Notes: a model not told the origin generated them from the letters alone. A stretch of DNA of 64,000 nt from Pseudomonas sp. TH43 (GCF_016650635.1 NZ_JAEKFI010000004.1:1312001-1376000), one strand, 5' to 3'; shown: positions 17,467-27,730, counted from the first letter of the stretch. Numbers and translations: made by a program.

Positions 17467-18444
17467 ATGAAAGCCGTGCTGTGCAAAGCCTTCGGCCCTG
17501 CCGAATCGCTGGTGCTGGAAGACGTCGCCAGCCCTGTCGCGAAAAAGAACGAAATCCTGCTGGACGTGCACGCCGCCGGGGTCAACTTCCCGGACACGCT
17601 GATCATCGAGGGCAAGTACCAGTTCAAACCGCCCTTCCCGTTCTCCCCGGGCGGTGAGGCCGCGGGGGTGGTTCGCGAAGTCGGCGAAAAGGTCAGTCAT
17701 CTCAAGGTCGGCGATCGGGTCATGGCCCTGACCGGCTGGGGCAGTTTCGCTGAACAGGTCGCCGTGCCGGGCTATAACGTCCTGCCGATTCCGCCATCAA
17801 TGGACTTCAATATCGCTGCCGCCTTCAGCATGACTTACGGCACCTCGATGCACGCCCTCAAGCAACGCGCCCAACTGCAACCGGGCGAAACCCTGCTGGT
17901 GCTCGGTGCGTCCGGCGGTGTCGGTTTGGCTGCCGTGGAGATCGGCAAGGCGATGGGCGCCCGCGTCATTGCGGCCGCCAGCAGTGCCGAGAAACTCGCC
18001 GTAGCCAAGGCTGCCGGCGCCGACGAGTTGATCAACTACAGCGAAACCAGCCTCAAGGACGAAATCAAACGCCTCACCGACGGCCAGGGCGCTGATGTGA
18101 TTTACGATCCGGTCGGTGGCGATCTGTTCGACCAGGCCATCCGCGCCATCGCCTGGAACGGCCGCTTGCTCGTGGTCGGCTTCGCCAGCGGGCGCATCCC
18201 TGAGCTGCCGGTCAACCTCGCCCTGCTCAAAGGGGCGGCGGTACTTGGCGTGTTCTGGGGCTCCTTCGCCCAGCGCCAGCCACAGGACAACGCGGCGAAC
18301 TTCCAGCAATTGTTCGGCTGGTTTGCCGAGGGCAAGTTGAAACCGCTGGTGTCGCAGGTCTATCCGCTGAGCAATGCGGCGCAGGCGATCAATGACCTCG
18401 GCCAGCGCAAGGCGGTGGGCAAGGTGGTGGTGCAGGTGCGCTGA
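17467..18444 (+). CDS. NADPH:quinone oxidoreductase family protein
   Basis: A 325-residue medium-chain reductase without the structural zinc ligands. The N-terminal GroES-like half opens MKAVLCKAFGPAESLVLEDV, with GVNFPDTLIIEGKYQ; the Rossmann half has VLGASGGVGLAAVEIGKAMG, the NADPH-binding loop, and DVIYDPVGGDLFDQ. The family reduces quinones or enones with NADPH. GGAATAG lies upstream of the ATG. It is divergent from the FliL-like gene and convergent with the phosphatase gene. The exact substrate cannot be told. Confidence 0.9.
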   Translation: MKAVLCKAFGPAESLVLEDVASPVAKKNEILLDVHAAGVNFPDTLIIEGKYQFKPPFPFSPGGEAAGVVREVGEKVSHLKVGDRVMALTGWGSFAEQVAVPGYNVLPIPPSMDFNIAAAFSMTYGTSMHALKQRAQLQPGETLLVLGASGGVGLAAVEIGKAMGARVIAAASSAEKLAVAKAAGADELINYSETSLKDEIKRLTDGQGADVIYDPVGGDLFDQAIRAIAWNGRLLVVGFASGRIPELPVNLALLKGAAVLGVFWGSFAQRQPQDNAANFQQLFGWFAEGKLKPLVSQVYPLSNAAQAINDLGQRKAVGKVVVQVR

Positions 18445-18450
18445 GGCGCT

Positions 18451-19083
18451 TCAACGACCGGGCGACGCTGCCATGTCGCCCGGCATCAGCTGCTCCTGCA
18501 CCTTCTCGCTTCGCGACTCAACCAGTTGCCCCTTGTCGTCGAAACGCAAAACGATCAGCCAGTCATATACATCCACCGGCCATTTCGGCTGGCCGATCAA
18601 TGCCGGGCCATTGCCGCCGAACGCGCCGATGAGTTTATTGATGTGGCCGTGGTGCCAGGCGATCAGCACGGTTTTCGCCTGATTGTCCTTGCGCAGCAGG
18701 CTGACCAGTTTGTCGACGTCGTTGTTGGCGAAGGGTTGTTCGATCGGCAGTTGCAGGCGTTGCGCCAAGGGGATCAAGGTCTGGCGCGGGCGGATGCTTT
18801 GCGCGCTGTCGGCGGTGGCGATCAGGCGTTGCGGTGTCAGGGCCTCACCCTCCAGCTGCAATGAAGTGAAGTAGTCAGCGTAAGCGGCCGCGCGCGCTTC
18901 ACCCCGAGCATTGAGTTGCGGGCCTAATGCGGGTTTTTCCGCATGACGGACGATCAGCACCGTGGCATTGCGCAACCCCGGCGCCGCAGCGCCCTGAGCG
19001 AAACTCAGCGCGAGAACAGAGGCGATGACGGCGACCACCATCAGCAATCTGGGCCATAACCTGCGAATCATCGGGGCCATCAT
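18451..19083 (-). CDS. Histidine phosphatase family exported protein
   Basis: A 210-residue protein with an N-terminal membrane/signal segment (LLMVVAVIASVLALSFAQG), then VLIVRHAEKPALGPQLNARG, the RHxE phosphate-binding motif of the histidine phosphatase superfamily (catalytic H47). A second histidine, needed for proton donation, is in LIAWHHGHINKLI. It is probably periplasmic. I chose the ATG at 19083; an alternative is the ATG at 19071, four codons later. Its stop is 6 bases from the convergent oxidoreductase stop. Substrate unknown. Confidence 0.85.
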   Translation of the reverse strand: MMAPMIRRLWPRLLMVVAVIASVLALSFAQGAAAPGLRNATVLIVRHAEKPALGPQLNARGEARAAAYADYFTSLQLEGEALTPQRLIATADSAQSIRPRQTLIPLAQRLQLPIEQPFANNDVDKLVSLLRKDNQAKTVLIAWHHGHINKLIGAFGGNGPALIGQPKWPVDVYDWLIVLRFDDKGQLVESRSEKVQEQLMPGDMAASPGR

Positions 19084-19224
19084 TGTTCTCTGCGCGATCA
19101 GTGGGTGACTGCTGGCGAGTCTATGACACAACCCTGTGACGGCGACAAAAACGCCCTGTTCTTACAGCTGAGCGACAGGTTCGTAAAAGAACATGCGACT
19201 TCCAACATTTTCCGCTGTTTTGGC

Positions 19225-19272
19225 GATGCGAACCGGTGCTATTTTCGGTAACGAAACTGTAACATTCGCATC
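19225..19272. promoter_or_regulatory. Candidate operator region upstream of glpT
   Basis: Two nested palindromes: the outer GATGCGAA (19225) / TTCGCATC (19265) and the inner TTTCG-GTAA-CGAAA at 19243-19256. They lie 33-80 bases before the glpT start. A GlpR (DeoR family) site is the natural guess; this is inference. Confidence 0.4.
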
Positions 19273-19304
19273 CGCAGTCAAAACAAGAAATTTGGAGCTC
19301 TTGA

Positions 19305-20654
19305 ATGTTTGCTTTCTTTCGACCTGCCGCACATCAGGCTCCATTGCCTGAAGAAAAAATAGACAGCACTTACCGACGCCTGCGCTGGCAGATCTTCGCC
19401 GGTATTTTCTTTGGTTACGCGGGTTATTACCTGCTGCGCAAAAACTTCTCGCTGGCCATGCCGTACTTGATCGACGAAGGCTACAGCCGCGGTGATCTGG
19501 GTCTGGCGATGTCGGCGATTGCCATCGCCTATGGCTTGTCAAAGTTCCTCATGGGCCTGGTGTCCGACCGTTCAAACCCGCGCTTCTTCCTGCCTTTCGG
19601 CCTGTTGGTGTCGGCCGGGGTGATGTTCGTTTTCGGTTTCGCACCGTGGGCAACGTCCAGCGTGACCATGATGTTCATACTGCTGTTCATCAACGGCTGG
19701 GCTCAGGGCATGGGCTGGCCGCCAAGTGGCCGGACGATGGTGCACTGGTGGTCGCAGAAAGAACGTGGCGGCGTGGTCTCGGTATGGAACGTGGCGCATA
19801 ACGTCGGTGGCGGCCTGATCGGCCCGCTGTTCCTGCTCGGCATGGGCCTGTTCAACGACTGGCACGCGGCTTTCTACGTACCGGCAGCGGTAGCGCTGGG
19901 CGTGGCGGTGTTTGCCTTCATCACCATGCGCGACACCCCGCAATCGGTGGGCCTGCCGCCAATCGAGAAGTACAAGAACGATTACCCGGAAGGCTACGAC
20001 GCCAGCCACGAAGACGAATTCAGCGCGAAAGAAATTTTCGTCAAATACGTGCTGCGCAACAAAATGCTCTGGTACATCGCCATGGCCAACGTCTTCGTCT
20101 ACCTGCTGCGCTATGGCGTGCTGGACTGGGCACCGACCTATCTGAAAGAAGCCAAGGGTTTCACCGTCGATAAAACTTCCTGGGCTTACTTCTTTTACGA
20201 GTGGGCGGGTATTCCGGGCACGCTGCTGTGCGGCTGGATGTCGGACAAGATCTTCCGTGGCAACCGCGGCCTGACCGGCATGGTGTTCATGGCGCTGGTG
20301 ACTGTGGCGACGCTGGTTTACTGGCTGAACCCGGCTGGCAACCCGACCGTCGACATGATCGCGCTGTTCTCGATCGGCTTCCTGATCTACGGCCCGGTGA
20401 TGCTGATCGGTCTGCAGGCGCTGGAACTGGCACCGAAAAAAGCCGCTGGCACGGCGGCCGGTTTCACCGGTCTGTTTGGTTATCTGGGCGGTTCGGTCGC
20501 GGCGAGTGCGGCGATGGGCTACACCGTTGACCACTTCGGCTGGGACGGCGGGTTCGTGCTGCTGGTGGGCGCTTGCCTGCTGTCGATGGCCTTCCTGGCC
20601 CCGACCCTGTGGCACAAGCAAGTCGCCAGTCAGAGCCGTGAAGCAGTCGCGTGA
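19305..20654 (+). CDS. glpT: Glycerol-3-phosphate transporter (MFS antiporter)
   Basis: A 449-residue 12-helix transporter that swaps glycerol-3-phosphate for phosphate at the inner membrane. GYAGYYLLRKNFSLAMPYL is the family signature with the substrate-binding arginine, and GLVSDRSNPR is the MFS loop 2-3 motif; GWAQGMGWPPSGRTMVHWWS is highly typical of GlpT/UhpT. Length equals E. coli GlpT (452). GGAG precedes the ATG by 8 bases. It is preceded by palindromes that may bind a repressor, and its 3' end overlaps the convergent ChaC-like gene by 25 bases. GlpT is also the known uptake route of fosfomycin. Confidence 0.96.
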   Translation: MFAFFRPAAHQAPLPEEKIDSTYRRLRWQIFAGIFFGYAGYYLLRKNFSLAMPYLIDEGYSRGDLGLAMSAIAIAYGLSKFLMGLVSDRSNPRFFLPFGLLVSAGVMFVFGFAPWATSSVTMMFILLFINGWAQGMGWPPSGRTMVHWWSQKERGGVVSVWNVAHNVGGGLIGPLFLLGMGLFNDWHAAFYVPAAVALGVAVFAFITMRDTPQSVGLPPIEKYKNDYPEGYDASHEDEFSAKEIFVKYVLRNKMLWYIAMANVFVYLLRYGVLDWAPTYLKEAKGFTVDKTSWAYFFYEWAGIPGTLLCGWMSDKIFRGNRGLTGMVFMALVTVATLVYWLNPAGNPTVDMIALFSIGFLIYGPVMLIGLQALELAPKKAAGTAAGFTGLFGYLGGSVAASAAMGYTVDHFGWDGGFVLLVGACLLSMAFLAPTLWHKQVASQSREAVA

Positions 20655-21298
20655 TCGGACTGTGATTGACAGCGCTTGAGCCGCGCCTCCAGATTTCGGT
20701 CTGGCATGGCGTGGCTGCGCAGGGCGTGTGCGGTCTGCTCGACATAATCGCGAGTGGTACCGTAACGCCCGCAAGCGCTTTCAAACACCTGACTCAGCAC
20801 GTGATCCGGCAAGTTGCCGGCATAGCTGGGCAGGTGTCGCTCCAATACAAACCCCAACGCCTGCACCTGACTGCCATCTTCGAGCCGGCAGTTGAGCCAG
20901 TGTGGCCGATAGGATGGCACTGGCATTTCGCGCTTCCACAATGCGTACAGCGCCGCGTCGAGATTGTCTTCCGGCAAGCGATACGCGAAGCCGCTGCACG
21001 AACCGCCACGATCCAGACCAAACACCAGACCGGGCATTTCCGGCGTACCGCGATGCTCGTGCGACCACAGGTACAAGCCGCGATGGTAACCATGCACGCG
21101 GCCGCGCACCCTTTCCACCGCCGTGCATTCCGGCCGCCAGATCAGCGAACCGTAGGCGAACAGCCACACCGGCCCGCCCTTGTGGCGCGCCATGGTCGAT
21201 TGCATGGAAGCGAGAAGTTGTTCGTGCGTCAGCTGCGGCCCAAGATCGAGCCGCGGAGGGTAAGCCAGGTTCAGAAAAGCGTTTTCAATGGCACTCAT
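20630..21298 (-). CDS. Gamma-glutamylcyclotransferase, ChaC-like
   Basis: A 222-residue protein of the ChaC family, which cleaves glutathione to 5-oxoproline and Cys-Gly. WLFAYGSLIWRPEC contains the substrate-binding YGSL loop, and AYRLPEDNLDAALYALWKRE continues the ChaC pattern. The catalytic glutamate should be in that region but I cannot fix it by eye. The coding sequence ends inside the 3' end of glpT on the other strand. The start MSAIENAFLNLAYPP fits the family. The activity is inferred from the family. Confidence 0.88.
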   Translation of the reverse strand: MSAIENAFLNLAYPPRLDLGPQLTHEQLLASMQSTMARHKGGPVWLFAYGSLIWRPECTAVERVRGRVHGYHRGLYLWSHEHRGTPEMPGLVFGLDRGGSCSGFAYRLPEDNLDAALYALWKREMPVPSYRPHWLNCRLEDGSQVQALGFVLERHLPSYAGNLPDHVLSQVFESACGRYGTTRDYVEQTAHALRSHAMPDRNLEARLKRCQSQSDHATASRL

Positions 21299-21520
21299 GG
21301 CGAATAGCGTTCAGCTCCCCGCGGGTGAAGAATTACTTAATAGAACGCACCGCTGTAACAATAAGGCACATATGTTTTAAGGCAATTTAAGTGCCATGGC
21401 ACAGTTATTAATCGATTGCCTGATTGATATATAACCTAGCGGTATTTATCCAATTAGATAAATACCGATCGGCTATATAGAGAGTTATAACGAATCAGCA
21501 GCGCAGCTCAAGAGCGAGGC
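21299..21520. other. AT-rich intergenic gap with hairpin and 13-bp tandem repeat
   Basis: This 220-bp gap is much more AT-rich than its surroundings and holds a perfect 11-bp inverted repeat (CGGTATTTATC / GATAAATACCG, 21440-21467) with a 6-base loop. At its left border with the reductase gene, CTCAAGAGCGAGG is repeated in tandem (21507-21519 and 21520-21532), the second copy carrying the stop codon of that gene. No gene is seen. The hairpin may terminate the reductase transcript, although it lacks a T run. Confidence 0.6.
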
Positions 21521-22489
21521 TCAAGAGCGAGGCGCGTACGCAAACACGTCGGCACGCATCTGGTGAGCGTCCATCCCGGCCTCGACCAAAGCGTCGAGTG
21601 TGCCGTAGACCATGGCCGGCGAACCGCTGGCGTAGACGTGCAGCGGTTTCAGATCCGGGAAGTCTTCGCAGACCGCCTCGTGCAGCATGCCGCAGCGCCC
21701 TTCCCAGCCGCACTGATCGCTGACGACTTTGTGCAGGAACAGATTGGGCAGCTTCAGCCATTCGTCCCAATGTTCGATCTCATAGAAATCTTCCGGACGA
21801 CGCACGCCCCAGTACAGATGCACCGGGTGTTTGAAGCCGTTGGCGCGGCAATGTTCGATCAGTGCGTGAATCTGGCCCATGCCGGTACCAGCAGCGACCA
21901 GCACCAGCGGCCCGTCGGGCAATTCCGCCAGATGCGTGTCACCGAACGGCAACTGAACGCGCACCATCGGGTTGCGTTGCAGCTGTTCGAGCAGGCTCAG
22001 TGCACTGGCTTCGCGCGCCAGCACATGGATTTCCAGATCGCGCCCGCCATGCGGAGCCGAGGCCATGGAGAACGCCGATTTCTCGCCGTTCTCGCGCTCG
22101 ATCATCAAATATTGCCCGGCGTGATAACGCGGCGGCTTGCCGGCGGGTGCGCGCAAACGCACACGCCAGGTATCGCCGCCGACGTCGCGGCATTCGATGA
22201 CCTGACACGACAGGCTGCGCACCGGCAGTTCTCCCAGCGCGAGCACGCCATCCCACAGCAGGATGCAGTCTTCCAGCGGCTCGGCTATGCAAGTGTAGAA
22301 CTCGCCGTGGTCGTGCACCTTGCCGTCCTGCTCGACCCGGCCTTCCACCAGCAGCGCCGCGCACACGTGACAATTACCATTGCGGCAGCTTTGCGGGCAT
22401 TCATAGCCCAACCGCCGCGCACCGTCGAGAATCCGCTCACCGGGCCGTATCTCAAGCACTGCTCCGGAGGGCTGAAGGGTTACACGCAT
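21521..22489 (-). CDS. [2Fe-2S] ferredoxin-type flavin reductase (CDP-6-deoxy-glucoseen reductase-like)
   Basis: A 322-residue electron-transfer flavoprotein. The N-terminal plant-type ferredoxin domain (about 1-90) has the cluster cysteines in CPQSCRNGNCHVC and a further one in YTCIAEP; the FAD/NAD reductase domain has YHAGQYLMIERENGEKSAFS and VAAGTGMGQIHALIE. It resembles the phenol hydroxylase or AscD type reductases. The start at 22489 shares one base with the TGA of ubiD (TGATG), so the two genes are translationally coupled. In E. coli ubiD is followed by the flavin reductase fre; this gene may supply reduced flavin for UbiD/UbiX here, which is inference. Confidence 0.88.
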   Translation of the reverse strand: MRVTLQPSGAVLEIRPGERILDGARRLGYECPQSCRNGNCHVCAALLVEGRVEQDGKVHDHGEFYTCIAEPLEDCILLWDGVLALGELPVRSLSCQVIECRDVGGDTWRVRLRAPAGKPPRYHAGQYLMIERENGEKSAFSMASAPHGGRDLEIHVLAREASALSLLEQLQRNPMVRVQLPFGDTHLAELPDGPLVLVAAGTGMGQIHALIEHCRANGFKHPVHLYWGVRRPEDFYEIEHWDEWLKLPNLFLHKVVSDQCGWEGRCGMLHEAVCEDFPDLKPLHVYASGSPAMVYGTLDALVEAGMDAHQMRADVFAYAPRS

Positions 22490-23955
22490 CAATCTATTCC
22501 TAATTGATTCCAGATGGCATCGATCCGTTGGGTAACGGCGTCGTCCTTGACAATCACACGGCCCCACTCGCGAGTGGTTTCGCCCGGCCACTTGTGGGTG
22601 GCATCGAGGCCCATCTTCGAACCCAGGCCAGAAATCGGCGAGGCGAAATCGAGATAGTCGATCGGCGTGTTATCGATCATCACCGTGTCGCGCTTGGGGT
22701 CCATGCGCGTGGTGATCGCCCAGATCACATCATTCCAGTCCCGGGCGTTGATATCGTCGTCGGTGACGATAACGAATTTGGTGTACATGAACTGTCGCAA
22801 AAACGACCAGACACCGAGCATCACGCGCTTGGCGTGCCCCGGATACGATTTCTTCATGGTCACGATGGCCATGCGGTAAGAGCAACCTTCCGGCGGCAGG
22901 TAGAAATCGGTGATCTCCGGGAACTGCTTCTGCAGGATCGGCACGAACACTTCGTTCAGCGCCACGCCGAGAATCGCCGGCTCATCCGGCGGACGGCCGG
23001 TGTAGGTGCTGTGGTAGATCGGCTTGATCCGGTGGGTGATGCGCTCGACGGTGAACACCGGGAAGCTGTCGACTTCGTTGTAGTAACCGGTGTGGTCGCC
23101 GTACGGGCCTTCGTCGGCCATTTCGCCCGGATGGATCACGCCTTCAAGGATGATCTCGGCGGTGGCCGGCACTTGCAGGTCGTTGCCACGGCACTTGACC
23201 AGTTCCGTTCGGTTACCGCGCAGCAGACCGGCAAAAGCGTATTCGGAGAGGCTGTCCGGCACCGGCGTCACGGCGCCAAGAATGGTCGCCGGATCGGCAC
23301 CCAGAGCCACGGACACCGGGAACGGCTGGCCCGGATGCTTCTCGCACCATTCGCGGAAGTCGAGCGCGCCGCCACGGTGGCTCAGCCAGCGCATGATCAC
23401 CTTGTTACGGCCGATCACTTGCTGACGGTAGATGCCAAGGTTCTGGCGCTCCTTGTTCGGGCCTTTGGTGACGGTCAGGCCCCAGGTGATCAGCGGGCCA
23501 ACGTCGCCGGGCCAGCAGGTCTGCACCGGCAGCATCGCCAGGTCGACGTCGTCGCCTTCGATGACCACTTCCTGGCACACCGCGTCTTTGACGACTTTCG
23601 GCGCCATCGAGATGATCTTGCGGAAGATCGGCAGCTTCGACCACGCGTCCTTCAAGCCCTTCGGCGGCTCCGGCTCCTTGAGAAAGGCCAGCAGCTTGCC
23701 GATCTCGCGCAGCTCGCTGACCGACTCGGCGCCCATGCCCATGGCCACCCGCTCGGGGGTGCCGAACAGGTTGCCGAGCACCGGGATGTCGTAGCCTGTC
23801 GGCTTCTCGAACAGCAACGCCGGGCCCTTGGCCCGCAGCGTGCGGTCGCACACCTCAGTCATCTCCAGCACCGGCGAGACGGGAATCTGGATGCGTTTCA
23901 ACTCTCCGCGCTGCTCAAGCTGCTGCACGAAATCCCGAAGATCCTTGAATTTCAT
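22489..23955 (-). CDS. ubiD: 3-octaprenyl-4-hydroxybenzoate decarboxylase
   Basis: A 488-residue UbiD, which decarboxylates the prenylated benzoate of ubiquinone synthesis with prenylated FMN. MKFKDLRDFVQQLEQRGELK is the standard start, set at 23955 rather than 18 bases earlier. EGPYGDHTGYYNEVDSFPVF is the catalytic loop with the Glu-Asp-His type residues, and KFVIVTDDDINARDWNDVIW is the second hallmark. Length fits E. coli UbiD (497). The coupled reductase gene follows on the same strand. The prFMN synthase gene (ubiX) is not in the window. Confidence 0.96.
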   Translation of the reverse strand: MKFKDLRDFVQQLEQRGELKRIQIPVSPVLEMTEVCDRTLRAKGPALLFEKPTGYDIPVLGNLFGTPERVAMGMGAESVSELREIGKLLAFLKEPEPPKGLKDAWSKLPIFRKIISMAPKVVKDAVCQEVVIEGDDVDLAMLPVQTCWPGDVGPLITWGLTVTKGPNKERQNLGIYRQQVIGRNKVIMRWLSHRGGALDFREWCEKHPGQPFPVSVALGADPATILGAVTPVPDSLSEYAFAGLLRGNRTELVKCRGNDLQVPATAEIILEGVIHPGEMADEGPYGDHTGYYNEVDSFPVFTVERITHRIKPIYHSTYTGRPPDEPAILGVALNEVFVPILQKQFPEITDFYLPPEGCSYRMAIVTMKKSYPGHAKRVMLGVWSFLRQFMYTKFVIVTDDDINARDWNDVIWAITTRMDPKRDTVMIDNTPIDYLDFASPISGLGSKMGLDATHKWPGETTREWGRVIVKDDAVTQRIDAIWNQLGID

Positions 23956-24024
23956 TGACGATGGCACCCTCAAAATAGGCGTACATCCTACCTGCTATGC
24001 AGCCCTGTGGCAGCCTGTCGCTGC

Positions 24025-26022
24025 TTACTTGGCTGCATTCGTCTGGGCTTTACCAAGGTTTTCCCGGGCCTGCAGGCCGAGAAACAGTGGCTCAAGGATC
24101 GGCGCCACGAAGCGTGCACCGACTTCCGACAGGTGATTGTCATCGGTGTACAACGAGTAGCCGTCCAGTTCGGCGTGACACAGACCGCGCTCATCGCACA
24201 GCCGTGGTGCCGGATCGACCACACGCACTGCCGGGTCTTTGGCCAGCTCAGCGAACAACTGGCTGATGAACACCTGACGTTCATGGTGTATAGAGGCTTG
24301 CTGACCAACGCCCTCGACCGAGCGATCCAGCATCGCCAGTCGCGTCAAACGATACGGCGGGCTGAAAGCCTGCAACGGCGCTTCTTTGACCAACCAGACC
24401 CGATGTCCGCTGGCCCGCAATTGCGCAACGCGCGCGCGCAGGCCAGTGGCCAGACGTTGCTCGGCAGCGGCGCGATCGTAACGACCGTCGGGGGTTCTCA
24501 GCACGTGGCCCAAGTCGCCCTTGGCATCGCCGTAGAGGTACAGGCTCCAGCGTGCGACCAGCACCACATCGCTCACGCTTTTCTCTTTCAGGGCCTGCTC
24601 GACCCGGCGATTGAAATGCGCACACACCGGGCCATGTTCCAGGCCTTCCACCGGAATACAGCCGGGAGAACTGGCGAGGATCACGCTGACATCGTGGGCT
24701 TTTGCACCGTCATCGAACACTGGAATCAGCGCCGTGGCATGACTATCGCCCCACACCATCGCTTGCGCAGGCAGGTCGGCCACGCCGTAATGACAGAACA
24801 GTTTGTCATCAGGTGTCTTGTCGTCCGCCAGACACGCCATCAGCTCCGGCCGCCAATCGTGACCCTTGGCGTATTGCAGCGCCTGATCGGACAGGCGCCA
24901 CGGCAAACCATCGGTCCAGCGCAAGGTTTGTCCGGCCAGCCCCAGCACCAGCACACCCAAGGCGCCAGCAATCAGAATCGGCCGCCGCCCAGCGAGCAGG
25001 CGGCGCTCGCGAAACGGCGTTTCAACGAACTTCCACGACAGATAACCCAGCACCAGTGTCAGCAGAATCAATCCTACGCTGTCGAGCGCACTGATCTCTT
25101 CGACGCTGGCGTAGCTGGAAAATACGAACACCGGCCAATGCCACAGATACCAGGAATAGGAGATCAAGCCGAAACCGACCATCACCTTACTGCTCAACAA
25201 TTGACCAACGAAGGTTTCGCGATGGCCATTGGCGAAAATCAGCAGCACCACACCGAGCACCGGCAGCAGCGCCGCCGCACCGGGGAATGGCGTGGATTTG
25301 TTGTAGCCGAACACCGCCAGCAGGATCAGGCCCATGCCGAGCAGGCTCAACAGTTGCGCGGCCATCGGCTTCAAGCGCCAGGCATGCTTCGGCGCCACGG
25401 CCAGCATCGCACCGGCGAGTAGTTCCCATGCGCGCATCGGCAGCAGGAAGAAGGCTTTTTCCGGGTGGTGACTGACTGCCCACACGCTCAAGCCGAAGGA
25501 CACCAGCAAAATTGCGAAGAGCGCCAGCCGCCAGTGCTTGAGGCGACTCGACAGCACCGCCAAGAGCAGCGGAAAGAGGATGTAGAACTGCTCTTCAACC
25601 GCCAGCGACCACGTGTGCAGTAACGGTTTGAGGTCAGAGGCGACGTCAAAATAGCCGTCCTGGCGCATGAATAGAATGTTCGAGACGAACAGCACCTGAT
25701 AGCGCACCGAGCGCCCCAGTTCTTCGTAATCCTTGGGCGCCAGCAGGAACCAGCCCACTGCCAGCACCGCGATGATCATTGCAAACAGCGCCGGCAGAAT
25801 CCGCCGCGCACGCCGCGCCCAGAATTCGACGAAGCTGAAACGCCCGGCCTGACGCTGGTTCCAGATGATCGAAGTGATGAGGTAGCCGGAGATCACGAAG
25901 AACACGTCAACGCCGACGAAACCGCCGGTAAACCCCGGAACGCCAAAATGGAACAGCACCACGGCGATGACCGCGACTGCCCGCAAGCCGTCGATGTCCC
26001 TTCGATAAGCGAGTGTGCTCAT
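24025..26022 (-). CDS. Acyltransferase 3 family protein with SGNH domain (OafA-like)
   Basis: A 665-residue membrane acyltransferase. The N-terminal part (about 1-370) has ten or so hydrophobic segments and the Acyl_transf_3 motifs YRRDIDGLRAVAVIAVVLFH and VDVFFVISGYLIT. The C-terminal periplasmic part is an SGNH hydrolase-like domain: MVWGDSHATAL gives the GDS block, and DDNHLSEVGARFV the DxxH block. Such proteins O-acetylate lipopolysaccharide O-chains, peptidoglycan or glycolipids. P. aeruginosa has a homologue at the same place beside rho. The target is not known. The start is 199 bases from the rho stop. Confidence 0.9.
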   Translation of the reverse strand: MSTLAYRRDIDGLRAVAVIAVVLFHFGVPGFTGGFVGVDVFFVISGYLITSIIWNQRQAGRFSFVEFWARRARRILPALFAMIIAVLAVGWFLLAPKDYEELGRSVRYQVLFVSNILFMRQDGYFDVASDLKPLLHTWSLAVEEQFYILFPLLLAVLSSRLKHWRLALFAILLVSFGLSVWAVSHHPEKAFFLLPMRAWELLAGAMLAVAPKHAWRLKPMAAQLLSLLGMGLILLAVFGYNKSTPFPGAAALLPVLGVVLLIFANGHRETFVGQLLSSKVMVGFGLISYSWYLWHWPVFVFSSYASVEEISALDSVGLILLTLVLGYLSWKFVETPFRERRLLAGRRPILIAGALGVLVLGLAGQTLRWTDGLPWRLSDQALQYAKGHDWRPELMACLADDKTPDDKLFCHYGVADLPAQAMVWGDSHATALIPVFDDGAKAHDVSVILASSPGCIPVEGLEHGPVCAHFNRRVEQALKEKSVSDVVLVARWSLYLYGDAKGDLGHVLRTPDGRYDRAAAEQRLATGLRARVAQLRASGHRVWLVKEAPLQAFSPPYRLTRLAMLDRSVEGVGQQASIHHERQVFISQLFAELAKDPAVRVVDPAPRLCDERGLCHAELDGYSLYTDDNHLSEVGARFVAPILEPLFLGLQARENLGKAQTNAAK

Positions 26023-26168
26023 AAAATCTTTAATGCCAAATCAGATGGTTGTTTTTTGTACAGCAGGCACCTCTCAGGCCGAGAAGGTCACCGATGCCGC
26101 TTCTTGTTTTGCCCACTCACAGACCTTACCAGATCGAGAACCTCCCATCGCCGGGACAAAAAACGGGC

Positions 26169-26203
26169 AAAAAAATGGCGCCCCGCGAGGGACGCCATTT
26201 TTA
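26169..26203 (-). terminator. Terminator of rho
   Basis: AAAAATGGCG pairs with CGCCATTTTT through a GC-rich stem and the 3' end on the minus strand is T-rich. It lies 20 bases beyond the rho stop. Confidence 0.85.
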
Positions 26204-26221
26204 TCGGCTCAAGCCGCGATG

Positions 26222-27481
<1,260 letters not shown>

Positions 27482-27679
27482 ATAGGAATGACGTAATCAT
27501 TTATGGAGGGGGGGAAATTAAGCTTTTGGCTTAATGAGGCCGCGCCGCAGAGAAGGCGACAGGATCGCGTACTTATTCGAAAAGGAGTGCGTCGGCGACG
27601 GCTAGCAGGGGGCATTGGAGAAACCAGTGCGGGGCCGAATGTACCACCTGAGTTTCGGAGCGTCTAGCCCTGAATACGC
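27482..27679 (-). promoter_or_regulatory. Leader region of rho with C-rich stretch and hairpin
   Basis: The minus-strand leader holds a 7-bp hairpin ATTAAGC-TTTTG-GCTTAAT (27517-27535), followed towards the gene by TTTCCCCCCCTCC and a T/A-rich stretch. The rho ATG has no evident Shine-Dalgarno sequence. The C-rich, weakly structured segment is what a Rho-binding (rut) site looks like, so autogenous termination is plausible; this is inference. Confidence 0.4.
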
Positions 27680-27710
27680 AAAAAGCCCCGCTATTTGCGG
27701 GGCTTTTTTT
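27680..27710 (-). terminator. Terminator of trxA
   Basis: AAAAGCCCCGC pairs with GCGGGGCTTTT around TATTT, with seven T on the plus strand and four or more T on the minus strand. It can stop transcription in both directions; on the minus strand it closes trxA, 20 bases beyond its stop. Confidence 0.9.
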
Positions 27711-27730
27711 CCGGCTCTTTACAGCGACGC

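Noticed and set aside
22504..23958. 484-residue open frame opposite ubiD
   Set aside because: Rich in Arg, His and Gln as expected from the reverse of a GC-rich gene; ubiD is certain.
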